A stretch of 64,000 bases of DNA. Source: Astropecten irregularis (lineage: Eukaryota; Echinodermata; Asteroidea; Paxillosida; Astropectinidae). The notes below the pieces were generated by a model that saw only the letters and a program-made list of their open reading frames with translations, was not told where the DNA came from and searched no databases. Both the position numbers and the translations under genes were made by a program. The stretch is taken from positions 13,185,308-13,249,307 of the forward strand of contig OZ020262.1 of NCBI GenBank assembly GCA_963971285.1. Direction: 5' to 3'. This document shows, one piece after another, positions 1-10,240 of this stretch. Position 1 is the stretch's first letter. The number at the start of each line of letters is the position of its first letter.

Positions 1-931
1 CCAAAGGATTTAGAAGCATTTCACTAAGAAGTCGACATAAATTAATTATCTCGATAAGTCGACTTTTAGGGCTTAATAAGTCGACTTGATGAAATAAATT
101 ATGTGGTTATCTGGATAAGTGGAATGGCACTCATGGAGCTCCGTAGCATCCAGTATAGGGTCTTTCGCTCTGTATGTTAGGCCGTGTCCCAATTCTCTGG
201 CTGCGACCGCAAATAACACACAAGTTTATGGAAATGGCTGCAGTCACTGGCTAGTGGCTGCCATTATGCGTAATTTGCAGCCTCAGCCAGAGAATTGGGA
301 CATAGCCTTACTATCTGCATTTTATGGCACTCCGATTGCCCTATACGCCTATAATCTAGATTCGCGCATGATAAATTGTCTGGAAAGCTTCTTTACTTTA
401 GGTTGTAAAATGTAACTGTGTCATATTATATATAGATCATTAGGGGATATCAGAACATGTCTGGTTGCTGCACGTGTGTGGGTGCGTGTGTGCCTCCGCA
501 GTGTTTTCCCAATTGTGTACGGAGAACTCAGTCCCCGAGGTAGAAAACTGAGCCCGTCTCGAGAATGGACATTTGTATAAGGAGACAGAATAGTGAAGGA
601 AAAACAGTTGAGACTTGATGGCTTTTCTACCCTCGAGGGGGTGAAGAAGAAATGTTGGGCGGTTCTACGGCTGCAGCGACCGTGCTTTCATCAGCAGGGT
701 CCCGGGGGATATCGACACGGATAACCGGTTGCCCGTTTTAGAAGGAACTTGCCGTGCAAATCCGTCGATGATCAACAATAAATTTTGTTTGACTTCGTGG
801 CTTGTCCTCGCGTTACAGAAACTTCAATATGATAATGATAAATATCATTTTGCTGTCATATAGGCCTACTCACTTACGCAAGATTTTGTTGTTGGGTTTT
901 TTTTTGGTCAGGGTATAAAGTCTGCAAACAT
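1..931. other. No gene recognised; one inverted repeat
   Basis: The start of the window has several gtcgac words (31-87) and an inverted repeat at 179-308. Nothing from 310 to 930 resembles a known gene or repeat seen elsewhere in the window. Confidence 0.4.
179..308. mobile_element. Foldback repeat with GTGTCCCAATT ends
   Basis: Its ends are inverted copies: gccgtgtcccaattctctgg on the left, and its reverse complement with few changes at 285-308. Inside the ends are GCTGC-rich words. Related words (tgtcccgattgactggctgc) recur in the element at 37755-38085 and in weaker form at 40964-41105, so this is a dispersed non-autonomous family. Confidence 0.6.
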
Positions 932-1178
932 GGGCCAATTTCATGCATGAGCTTTTAAGCACAAAATAGTTGCTTAGCACAAAATGTCTTGCTCAATTGC
1001 AAACAAACCGCCATTAGAAATTCCAATTGATATTCATGGTCAGCGAACAACAGCCAAAGAACAATCACAAGTGATACACAACACATGGAAATTATGGCCT
1101 TCAATCCTGTTTTTATTAAGACAGAATTATTTCATGATTAGCAAATTTGTGTGCTAAGGCAGGGCTGTGAAATTGACC
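932..1178. mobile_element. MITE-like repeat, 'ccaatttcat...gctgcttagcac' family
   Basis: A roughly 245-bp repeat bounded by gggccaatttcat and gtgaaattgacc, with inner words agcacaaaatgtcttgct and ggtcagcgaacaacagccaa. Clear copies lie at 30342, 55542 and 60243 and related ones at 37321 and about 20193. The ends are imperfect inverted repeats. It has no coding capacity. Confidence 0.75.
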
Positions 1179-2955
1179 GGTAAATACACAGAGGACTGGG
1201 CGAGTCTATGCCATGTGATAAGCGCGGGAAAACATTTTTTTGAATTGATATGGATGCATCCCGCCATGCGCCACTGATGACGGTCAGTTAATGTGACCGC
1301 TGTACGGATGGTCAGTGGTCATCCTGTGGCTTTCCCTTCTTTCATGACCTCATGTAGGCCTAGCCTACCTTTTCACCTTTTCCCCTTTCCCAAAAGTCCA
1401 GCCAAACCCAACTCCAAACCCTCTTTTCCCCTCCATAAAATGAGTCGTCATTCCCAGCTGAAACAGTCTCTCTCTTTCTCCTGATTTTGTTTTGATAGCT
1501 GCACAGATAATTGTGGCTCTCCCGGTCTATAAGAAGGATAGGATCCACAGTCCACACGCAGTAAGTAAGCTAGACTCAGGCTGCACCAGGAGACTGGCAA
1601 ACTGTCACCGAGCACTTACGGCCGTGTTGCCGTCCGTCCAGCGGGCGGATATTTGCTCCCCAAGGGGGGGCGAAACGACGTCTCAGACACCGCCTACAGG
1701 AGCTAGTCAACATCACCCTTCAAGAGACGGGGATAATGTAGCAAGCACGTGTGACGTGAGGCTTTGATAGAGACCTCATTGGATATTCTGCCCTAGCAGT
1801 CTATAGGGATAAATCTTATTTCTCCATGGTCCTATAATTGCAACTCCGCGAACTACATGTATTTTGGTTGATTTTGCCGTTGCATCGTATGTAATCGGAT
1901 TGCATCATATTGGATTGGACTTGGATTGGATTTGAATGAACTACATGGGAATAGATGTAGTGGATTGTACCCTGTTAACAGTTCACAACGGTATAATCTA
2001 TATCTAAACCCTATTCATGTACATGTTATCAGAAGTAATGTTAGGCCTATGGCAAACCAATGTGGCAAGTAGTCTGGTTCCCGTTCCCTACCGTTGTCCC
2101 CTGACGTCTATACGTAATCGAATTAAGGTTCTATGTATTGGGGCGGGAACCAGTCTAATGCGAGACGTTTCGTGCTGGTGAAGCAGGGAACCAATGAGAA
2201 CAGTCTTTAACCATAGATATAGACCTTTCTTTTGCAACATCACAGCCCGAGTTATTGCCAACCAAGATGGCGGAAACTGTGGAGAGCCATCAAAGCCAGG
2301 CATAAGAAATAACCCATTTTGTACACAACGTTTCATAAACATTGACAGATATTGCTGAATGCAATGGAAACAACACAAGCAATGATGCTATGTATTTTGT
2401 ACAGCTATGGAAAGTTTGCAAAAATGTTGAATTTGATCACGCCGTCTGTCGAAAAGACGAAATGATTTGCAACCTTTGGCCGCCCATGCCAACCACGAGC
2501 TTATGTTTGTAAATAAAAGAAAGGTCTGTACCACTTAAGTTGGTAAACCTAATTTTGCTGCGCATATTTGTGCATGTCGAATGAAAAACAACGCCTCAGT
2601 TTTGTAAATGTATTGTATACCTCCCTAATCATCACTGGTACTTGGCACTGCGTGCTACAACATGTGACATCGATGATGCCATCTCGTCTGCATGTGTGCT
2701 CAAGAGCCAACGTAAATATTGGGGGCGTTTGTGACAAATTGCTGACAAGCTATAACACAATTCATTGACCCATTTTGCATCAGGCGCACTGAAAAATACA
2801 GAGTAATTTGGTATATGTGTACGAGGCATAACTGTATATGGGCATTTCAACGGTTTGAGGATTTATTTTGTAACGTACGTTACCTATTTTGCACATTTGC
2901 ATGCATTTTAAGGAATCAAGTGGTATACTAGCTGATTCCAATGAAACATGTTTAA
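1179..2955. other. Unique-looking stretch without recognised gene
   Basis: There are short open frames on both strands (for example 1492-1767 and 2088-2378), but none has recognisable motifs or splice context. Around 1520-1570 a tataagaag word precedes a GTAAGTAAG donor-like word. That could be a chance promoter and first exon; I do not call it. Confidence 0.35.
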
Positions 2956-3122
2956 GTCATTGAAAAGTGAACAAAGAAAAATTGTCTGAAGCGGGATTCG
3001 AACCGGCGACCTCCTGAACTAGTACCGTACAGGCGCTCTACCAACTGAGCTGTGCAGCAGTAATGTTGGTGATGTGCCTAATAGTCAATTATCTTTGTTC
3101 GTTTGGCAGTCAGAAGCCAAGA
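2956..3122 (-). mobile_element. tRNA-derived SINE, family 1
   Basis: Read on the minus strand it has a B-box-like word (ggttcgaatcccgc) and an A-box region (gctcagttggtagagcgc), so it is a tRNA-like head with a non-tRNA tail ending in ttggcttctgactgccaaac. The anticodon loop is degenerate and it is dispersed (7.5, 25.0 and 25.2 kb), so it is a SINE and not a working tRNA. Confidence 0.8.
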
Positions 3123-3258
3123 AACAACGCACACACCGCCATGCCCCAGGGAACGTTTCAACGATACGCGCAGCAATGCTGAAATCTTGCTGCTTAAACA
3201 TTTTTAAATTGGAGTCTTTCAAGAATGATTGATTGATCAAGGAATAGGTCAAAGTCAC

Positions 3259-3743
3259 TTAAAGGTAACTTCATACTTTGGGGTTTTTTTGTCAAAGAAA
3301 TGCAGATCGATGGGCACATATATCAAGTTTTCAGTCCCATTCGATGCCAACCTTTGGGGAAAACAGTAAAAAAAAAAACGCCCACAGTATTTTTTTTTCT
3401 AATCTTTTCACAGGGTTTTTGATCTCCCGAAGACCGAAATGTTTTTGGTCAATTAACTTTACTCTTTTCTCAGGTCGATTTCACCAAACTCATCGTATTA
3501 CTTACTGTCAATCTTAGGACTTATGATGCATTGCAGCCTTACATAGGATACGATGGGTTATATCCTTCGTAACTCGAGTTATGATTGATCGTAGGGCTTC
3601 GTGAAATCGATAGATACAGGCTACAGCATTTCAGGCAGAAAATCTTTAACGGCATATTTCTACCATCACCTTCTTTATACCCTGTATTAGTTATAGGTAA
3701 ATCTGTGAAGACTTCTGTTTCGGACTCAGCCACCAAAGTATAC
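3259..3743 (-). mobile_element. TTAA-flanked MITE, family B, with an insertion
   Basis: Starts TTAA then aggtaacttcatactttgg and ends near ccaaagtatac. It is the reverse orientation of the copies at 4482 and 12565. A foldback element (3473-3610) has inserted in it, and another foldback (3744) adjoins its end. Confidence 0.75.
3473..3610. mobile_element. Foldback element, GGTCGATTTCAC ends, TACGATCGATCGTA type
   Basis: Bounded by caggtcgatttcaccaaact and gggcttcgtgaaatcgat, inverted to one another. The inner words are tacgatgggt and atgattgatcgtagggcttc. Inserted in the family B MITE at 3259-3743. Same family as 3744, 29721 and 59914. Confidence 0.75.
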
Positions 3744-3885
3744 TGGGGTCGATTTCACGAAGCCCTACGATCGATCGTAACGAATGATAAACCATCGTAG
3801 GAGACCTACCCCACGTAGGGCTTCAATGAACCAAAAGTCCTACGATTGATAGTAAGTTACGATGAGTTTGGTGAATTCGACCCCA
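3744..3885. mobile_element. Foldback element, GGTCGATTTCAC ends, TACGATCGATCGTA type
   Basis: Begins ggggtcgatttcacgaagcc and ends gagtttggtgaattcgaccc, an inverted pair. Just inside the left end is the perfect palindrome tacgatcgatcgta. About 140 bp, with no coding capacity. Confidence 0.8.
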
Positions 3886-4481
3886 GGTATAAACTTACAT
3901 TACCGTGGAATTGGCCATATACATATCGCTATAATTATATTCCCAGATATTACGTCACAAAGCTCGACTATCGTTTTCAGTTTTATGTCCGCCGAACATG
4001 GAAATTCCCTAGAAATCTGATACTGCCACAATAATGTACCAATTATGCGAAATAAGAACACATGGCCTTTGCGAAATGAGGCTTGGGATTTATTTTGCTA
4101 CCGCCATTTTGTGTCCTAAATGAAATGAAGGGCTTGAGATACATGGCGAAGCTGGAGCCTTTCTTCTGCTTCGTCGTGTGGCCCAATCCCTTCATTTCGT
4201 TTCGTGGGTCTCAAATGGCGTTAGCGAAATAAGTACCAAGCCTAGCCTCAAGCCAGGTTTCGTAAAGGCCCACTTTCTGCCTTAGCACGTCTGCTATAAA
4301 TGAATGTTGCTCGACACTTCAGTTTATAAGCGTCATATCTGTAAGCATCATCCATCAATCAGGATGTCCCCTTGAGAATAGGATTTTGTTAATAAACCCA
4401 GCGGCTGTTCATAGACTGCCTGTTTGTCATATTGGAGTCATTATCCTGGTGATCATTTACACGACCAAAGAAGAAATTATA

Positions 4482-4836
4482 TTAAAGGTAGTATCATACT
4501 TTGGTAAGACACCAAAACAGAAATGTTCACAGATTTACCTATAACTTACAAGGTTTGAAGATGGTGGTGGTAGAAACATACCGTTAAAATGTTTCCGCCT
4601 GAAATGGTGTATTTAAACAGAAATTAGTACCGAAAATCGTTTTGATCTTTTAAAAGGTCACAAATAAAAGAGAAAAGACTTAAGAAATACTGTGTCTGTT
4701 TTTCACTGTTTTCTCAAAAAGTGGGCACCGTATGGGACTGAAATTTTCACAGATGACTGTGACTGTATCTTTCTTGATACTTTTTGCCCATGAATCTGCA
4801 TTTCTTTGATAAAAAACAGTATGATATTACCTTTAA
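4482..4836 (+). mobile_element. TTAA-flanked MITE, family B
   Basis: Both ends sit in TTAA. The left terminus reads aggtagtatcatactttgg; the right terminus has agtatgatattacct, the inverted form. Non-coding, about 355 bp. TTAA target use and short inverted ends are what piggyBac-type elements leave; that assignment is inference. Confidence 0.85.
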
Positions 4837-4976
4837 AAAGAGTTTGAGCTATTGCTTAGGCTAATTTCATCCCTGAATTTCAGTTCCATTTTCTCTACTC
4901 GTCAATCAAACTCATTTCCTTGTTCCATTTTCGTCTTTTAATCTGTCCAAGTGTATTATAGGAGATCAGTTATAAA

Positions 4977-5326
4977 TTAAAGGCATGATACAGGATTGGT
5001 ATTAAAAGGTGACAGAACAGCTGCAGACTGTTCATAATTTGATTTCGTCATGGAATAAAACCAAACCTGTGAAATTGTCAGCTCATGTCGTCATTGGTCG
5101 ATGTAGAAAAAAATGGAAAACGCTCACGGTGTTTTTAAATCTATTCACGGGAGTTTTGAGATCAAAACTGTTTTCGGTCGTTGTTTCTGGATAAATACAG
5201 CATTTTTAGCCAGAAATTTTTAACTGTATGTTTCTACCAGCACCATCTTCATATCCTGAAACTTATACGTAAATCTGTGAACATGTCTGTTAGGGTATGT
5301 TACCAATCCTGTATATTTACCTTTAA
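4977..5326 (-). mobile_element. TTAA-flanked MITE, family D
   Basis: Bounded by TTAA, with the left end aggcatgatacaggattggt and the right end taccaatcctgtatatttac. The right half (tttctaccagcaccatcttc, gtaaatctgtgaaca) is shared with family B read backward, although the termini differ. Other copies lie at 11988, 14547, 18106, 56100 and 61051. Confidence 0.85.
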
Positions 5327-5829
5327 GGCTATGACTTCGGTATAGAAAGTTTGGCCTCATTTTGAAAGATTCGCCTCTAGACTGTTTTATTCGTTTAATT
5401 TATTTTTTTCTTTGTGAACTGGTTGCCACAAGAATGGAATCCACTGGTTCCCAGCGCGGGTACCAGGGATAGCTCATTTGTCAATGTTTACTGCACAAAA
5501 AACACGAATGTGTTTATACTGGAAGTAATTTTGTGAAGTACATGTATAATTTATAATATTTATAATGTATACATTAATTTGATCAACAGGTTGATAATTA
5601 AAAAATGGTTAAGGACTGTATGGCCAATTTTGGAGTTGCCTTTTAAAAATGTTAAATACAAATTGCACGACCAATAACAATACAGTATTATATATTAACC
5701 AACGTCATTTTGAATTATCTGTCTTTTAATGAAAATTAAGTTCCCCCGACGATTAACAAGATAAACAAGTACACGCATGTTCAAATCACAACGAGAAAAT
5801 ATGAATTCATAAAACAAATATCAATACAA

Positions 5830-6041
5830 GAACTGCATGTACTGCAAACTGCTCATCAGCCAAAAATGTCCTGAAATTTATAAGATGCTTGGAGTTAGGA
5901 GGGTCTGACGAGTTTCGATCCTAGCATGATCTTTCTCAAAGGCTAAAGATCGAAAAGCGTCAGGCCCTCCTATAACTCCAAGCATTTTATGGAATTCATG
6001 TAATTTTTTGGCCGGTGAGCAGTTTGCAGCAGTTTATTACT
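5830..6041. mobile_element. Foldback repeat, 'gatcctagcaggatc' family
   Basis: A nearly symmetrical 200-bp element: tgcaaactgctcatcagcca at the left, ggtgagcagtttgcagca at the right, and ggagttaggagggtctgacg with its inverted copy inside. Complete or partial copies lie near 24657, 40255, 43725 and 49930, and fragments near 17400 and 30750. Confidence 0.78.
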
Positions 6042-6609
6042 AATGTCATAACTCCAAGCATATACAAATTTGACCTCAAAAGTCTCTATACCATGAACTC
6101 GTAATGATAGACCTTGTATACATGTATGTCCCGAGAAAAGTACAGACTTGTTTTTGGACGAAAGTTGCTGTTTTTATCCCATGTAACCTCGAAAAAAAAC
6201 CCACAACTGACTAATTGCAAATCTTGAAACACGTCATCATACAAGGTTGTATAGTGAGTGTGTACAGTACTTGCAAAGGTTAATTGACGAGTTAACCTCG
6301 AACTTTTCAAAGCACAGGATGGTATATATTGCGTGTATAATACGCTGGGCTGATTGCGTTTGTGAACAGAACTTCCGCAGTTCATCTTTCCTTCCATTAT
6401 GGAAAAGGAAAAACAATATGCTTTACTTTGTACACGCAGGTGATAAGATTAAGATTCGTACGGCATTCTATTATAAAGCGAATTGTATTATGGTTCTTAA
6501 CATGGAGGAAGGAAGAGATTCCTCCATGGTACACTATACACGCACGTACGCATTATTATCATACACACGACTGCCTTGTGCATAATGCGGGTTTACGATA
6601 CGGAGGCTA

Positions 6610-6985
6610 AGACTTTAGTAGGCTCAGGCTCGAGCTCAGGCTCATGCTCATGCTCATGCTCATGCTCATGCTCATGCTCATGCTCATGCTCATGCTCATG
6701 CTCATGCTCAGGCCCATGTTCAGACTGAACTTAAGCTCGGGCTTAGGCTTGGGCCCAGGCTCAGGCCCAAGCCATGCTCAGGCTCAGCTAGGCCCAGGTT
6801 CATGCTCAGGCTCAAGCTCAGGCTCTGTCACCCTTAGTTTTGCTGCAAATATAGGTTGTGGTTTTTCATTGAAGCTGAAGATCTGTTTTCCTTTTCAAAC
6901 CAGTGAATCTACTTCCGAACCGCAGCCAAAAGCCTCTATTTTGATATTTCAGAATGTAGCCTAAGCCTAAGCCTCCATTTCTTAA
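6610..6985 (-). repeat. Hexanucleotide-armed repeat, copy 1
   Basis: From 6620 to 6830 runs an array of ggctca/gctcat hexamers. A core follows (about 6831-6957) with words such as ataggttgtggtttttcatt and agcctctattttgat, then a short array of tagcctaagcct. The same core, reversed and flanked by the same kind of arrays, occurs at 20966 and 54165. The open frame across the array (Met-Leu repeats) is an artefact of the hexamers. Confidence 0.8.
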
Positions 6986-7585
6986 AGCACCTAAAATCGT
7001 GTAGGATTTGTGTAGTGGCAATTGTGTACTTCAAACTTTCTTCCGGAATTACTGTCCTATCCAGCGAAATCCATACTCCGTATTTACCAATGTGCATTGA
7101 TACAATAAATAAATATTTTAATAACATTTTTAAATCGTATTAATTGGATGATAAAGAATGATAATGCATATCCGTTTTAGTCTTGGTATTGTGAACAGTT
7201 TGCTTTTTTTTTTCTTTGCGTACCTTTTACGCTCATTGTAAATAACTGTATATACATGTACATGGTTAATGTGGTCGTTCTTGCACCATTGTTTCAAAGA
7301 GGAAAATGCGAATTTAAAATAAAGTTTATTGTCTATAATCTCGGTATCTATTGTGTCTATTGTTTTTGTAGTAATGATTGTATTTTGGGCTCCAGAGGGT
7401 TCGTTCCCGAGTCCCTATATGCTCTGTGCTTTGACTGATTGGTTAATGCAAGGAGCTATAAAGCTATGATCTTACTGCCGTTATAATCATTTGAAAGGGG
7501 AAGAACAATTGACTGGAGCGGGATTCGAACAGGCCACCTTCTGAATACCGTGCAGGCGCTCTACCAACTGAGCCATCCAGCCCTA

Positions 7586-7925
7586 TACGTTCGTTCGTTC
7601 GTGTGAGGACTACCACTATCCAGCAAAGTACATCAGCTACAGGGGAAGGTCCTGGTTTAGCCAGCTGATGGTATCGTCATCCAGCTCCAGGATACCAGAA
7701 GCTCCGTGGGGTGATTTGAAGATAGGGCACGCCTCAATGATGTGTTCCAGGGTCTGGATCTCTCCACAAGGGCAATAGGGTGATGGATCTGCTCCAATCT
7801 TGTGCAGAAAATGCTGTGTGCGAGCAGCTCCTGTTCTTACACGGTTTAGGTTGACCCAGGCTTTTCGAGGCAGACCACAACCAGGTGGAGAGGTGGAAGG
7901 TTCCGGGATGAACTCCTTCATCCTT
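7586..7925 (-). mobile_element. 5'-truncated LINE: reverse transcriptase C-terminus
   Basis: The minus frame 7637-7921 encodes 94 residues with GLPRKAWVNLNRVRTGAART, then CPCGEIQTLEHIIEAC, and ends SWLNQDLPL. The W-x-x-LNR-x-RTG block and the CxC-x7-H-x4-C knuckle are typical of the very end of the reverse transcriptase ORF in many non-LTR retrotransposons of the Jockey/I group. The exact clade is not certain. The fragment keeps its stop and a cgaacgaacgaacg 3' tail; the rest was lost, as in 5'-truncated insertions. Confidence 0.8.
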
Positions 7926-7938
7926 CATGGTGGTGTCC

Positions 7939-8375
7939 TTAAAGGTTTACTGTAATCAAAACACATATTAAGTTAAATACATCTGTATTGTTATAAAACT
8001 CAACCTGGCTATCATTGTTTGTGCTAAAAAAACATTGTGGATAGAAAAAGGCGGTATTTTAGACCCATAATTGAGCACCCCACTTTTCGCGACGAAAAAA
8101 CTTGCTTACGTCACATGCAGAATGCCACGCAGTATACTGTGGTGCGAGCCTATACTAGTTCTGTATGTGACGTCACACTCTATTGTTGTGTGGATCGGTC
8201 ACCCAGGAGGGTTTTTTTAGGGGGCGGGGCATACATGTACTGATTTTGTAACTTTTTAGTCAAAATTAAGCACTTACATAAAAATATAAATTTATATAGT
8301 AATTAATTATGCATTAAGCAATAATTTTAAAGCTCTTTTACCTCTATACTAATTTGGATTACAGTAAACCTTTAA
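7939..8375 (+). mobile_element. TTAA-flanked MITE, family A
   Basis: Bounded by TTAA. The terminal inverted repeats are aggtttactgtaatc and gattacagtaaacct, exact complements. About 437 bp, non-coding. A second copy at 63233-63685 is similar along its whole length. Piggybac-like by target and ends (inference). Confidence 0.88.
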
Positions 8376-8410
8376 CAGTCAATTATCTTTGTTGGTTTGA
8401 CAGTCAGAAG

Positions 8411-8740
8411 CAGTGAGTGTCGTAGTCGAGTACCAAGTTTTCTGAGTACACACAGTGCCGAGTACGGGCCGAGTCCGAGTAGGACTCCTTTTAATCGAGT
8501 CCTGGGGACGATTTCACTAACGCTTTGCGATCATCGCTAAAGCTAAAATCCATCGCTAAATGGTAAATTGATCACAACTTTGCGTGGGAATTTTCCGTTT
8601 AGCGATGGATTTGGGCTTTAGCGATGATCGCAAAGCGTTAGTGAAATCGGCCCCTGGACCAAAAAACCGAGTTCGAGTTTTTCAGAGTCCGAGTACGGGC
8701 CAAGTTCGAGTACAAAGACATCCCGAGTAATGTTAAACTA
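8411..8740. repeat. GAGTCCGAGTA-type simple repeat interrupted by a foldback
   Basis: Irregular repeats of gagtac, gggccgagtccgagta and similar words flank a foldback element at 8504-8654. The simple repeat stops and resumes exactly at the insertion. Confidence 0.6.
8504..8654. mobile_element. Foldback element, CGATTTCACTAACGC ends, GCGATCATCGC type
   Basis: Reads ggggacgatttcactaacgc at the left and gcgttagtgaaatcggcccc at the right. Inside are tgcgatcatcgctaaagc and its inverted copy, so nearly all 150 bp can pair. A second copy lies at 25516-25666. Confidence 0.85.
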
Positions 8741-9640
8741 TAGAACATTGCGGCATGCGCCATTAGAGAATGTGACGCGTTTGTGTACAATCATGGTATT
8801 CCGGCAGTAAAATAAATGTACGACTTCAATGTCATGTAACGATACATCAACACTTGTTTATCCTAATACTCGTTACCGTTATCAGACGATAGGGTGATTT
8901 AACGTCACTCCTAATCGTAATCATTGTCTGCGACCACCTTGCGACACAGTAACCTCCAGGCAAAATGTTGGCGGATGAAGAAGAGAAATTTGCATATCTA
9001 CAGGATTTGCGTTAGAAATGTGTAATCTAGCCTTATCTAGCCTTATCTAGCTTGAACCGTCACGAACGCTCAAACGGGACCCGATAGCTTTCATTCTTGC
9101 CTGTGATATTCATCGATAACTTGTAAATAGTAAACATTGGCTCCATACAGGTCATGTTTGTCAACTAGTCATCGATAGCATGACGATATAACCACGGAGC
9201 CCAAGGGTCTATTTAAGGGGAGGCGATTACGCACGCACGTAGCCATGTATTTGTATTTTGCCCTCGATGTCTATAAAGTGGCGTCCCACGTGACGTTATG
9301 GAAAAACACACAATAATGTGTTTACCAGTATATACGTCGCTGCGATCATCGACTGACACAATGTTGGCGCCATTATGGTGGCATAAGGTAACCTACCTCT
9401 TGACCACTGACAGTACACAGCAGATCAAATGATCGAGCAGCTCTGTCATTGAGCACGTAAATTCAGCGATGACTTTGTACAGCACGTTCCGAGGCTTATA
9501 CAAAATAAGGATGTTATTACTAAGAAGCACGCACGCATTAAAATAACAGAGCTGATCTTGACTGACATTTGTTTTTGACCCACTTTCAGGGTTGACTTGT
9601 GTTTTGGGTTTGTGTGAAAATTAGAATGTCATATGTTTAA
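8741..9640. other. No gene or known repeat recognised
   Basis: Apart from a triple tagccttatc at about 9030-9052, I see nothing that recurs elsewhere and no coding evidence. Confidence 0.4.
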
Positions 9641-9654
9641 AAAAAAAAGTATCC

Positions 9655-10240
9655 ATAAATCAATCGAAAGATCACTTAATGATCAATCAATCGGTAGATC
9701 AATCAATCGAGAAACCAATTAAATCTATAGATCTATAAATCGAATGATCACTCAATCGATAGATCAATCAATCGATAGATCAATCAATCAATAGATCACT
9801 TAATCGATAGATCAATCAATCGATAGATCAATCGATCGATAAATCAATCAATCTACAGATCAATCATGCGATAGATCACTCAATCGATGGATCGATCAAA
9901 CACTGACATATCACCCGATTGATATATTACTCATTCGATAGAACAATCATTGTATAGATCAGTTAACCAATAGATCACTCAATCGACCAATAGATAAATC
10001 AATCGATAGGTAAATCACTCAATAGATAAATTAATCGATAGATCATTCGATTGATAGATCAATCACAATAGATAATTCAATCGATAGATCAATCACTTGA
10101 TAGGTCAGTCAATCGATAAATATATCAATCGATAAATGTATCAATCGATAGATCTATCAAGCAAAAGATAACTAAATCGATAGAACGCCAAATTGTCGGG
10201 TAGATCAAACAATTGATCAACCGATCGATCAATTAAACAA
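9655..10240. repeat. GATC-rich tandem repeat
   Basis: About 580 bp of imperfect units of the type gatagatcaatcaatc, 12-20 bp long, strongly biased to gatc, atcgat and aatcaatc. Unit length drifts and the array degrades at both ends. The open frame beginning at 10321 lies outside it and is not recognisable. Confidence 0.85.

Larger units (their letters stand above)
7497..8413 (-). mobile_element. tRNA-derived SINE, family 1, split by two insertions
   Basis: The tRNA-like head (gcgggattcgaac at 7519, gctctaccaactgagccatc at 7557) is followed not by the SINE tail but by a LINE fragment (about 7586-7921) and a TTAA MITE (7939-8375). The tail resumes with acagtcaattatctttgttg at 8376-8413. The nesting order is therefore clear. 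Confidence 0.78.

Noticed and set aside
1492-1770. Possible promoter with TATA-like word and first exon at 1.5 kb
   Set aside because: No second exon, no homology and no supporting repeat-free conservation; the signals are short enough for chance.
2262-2310. ATGGCGG start-like word near 2270
   Set aside because: The frame stops after about a dozen codons and no donor site follows.
6644-6964. Met-Leu repeat protein, and Glu-Pro or Arg-Leu repeat proteins at 21141 and 54238
   Set aside because: All are translations of hexanucleotide arrays within the same repeat element.
9655-10240. CRISPR-like array
   Set aside because: The units are short, contiguous and drifting with no spacers, in an animal genome; it is a satellite.
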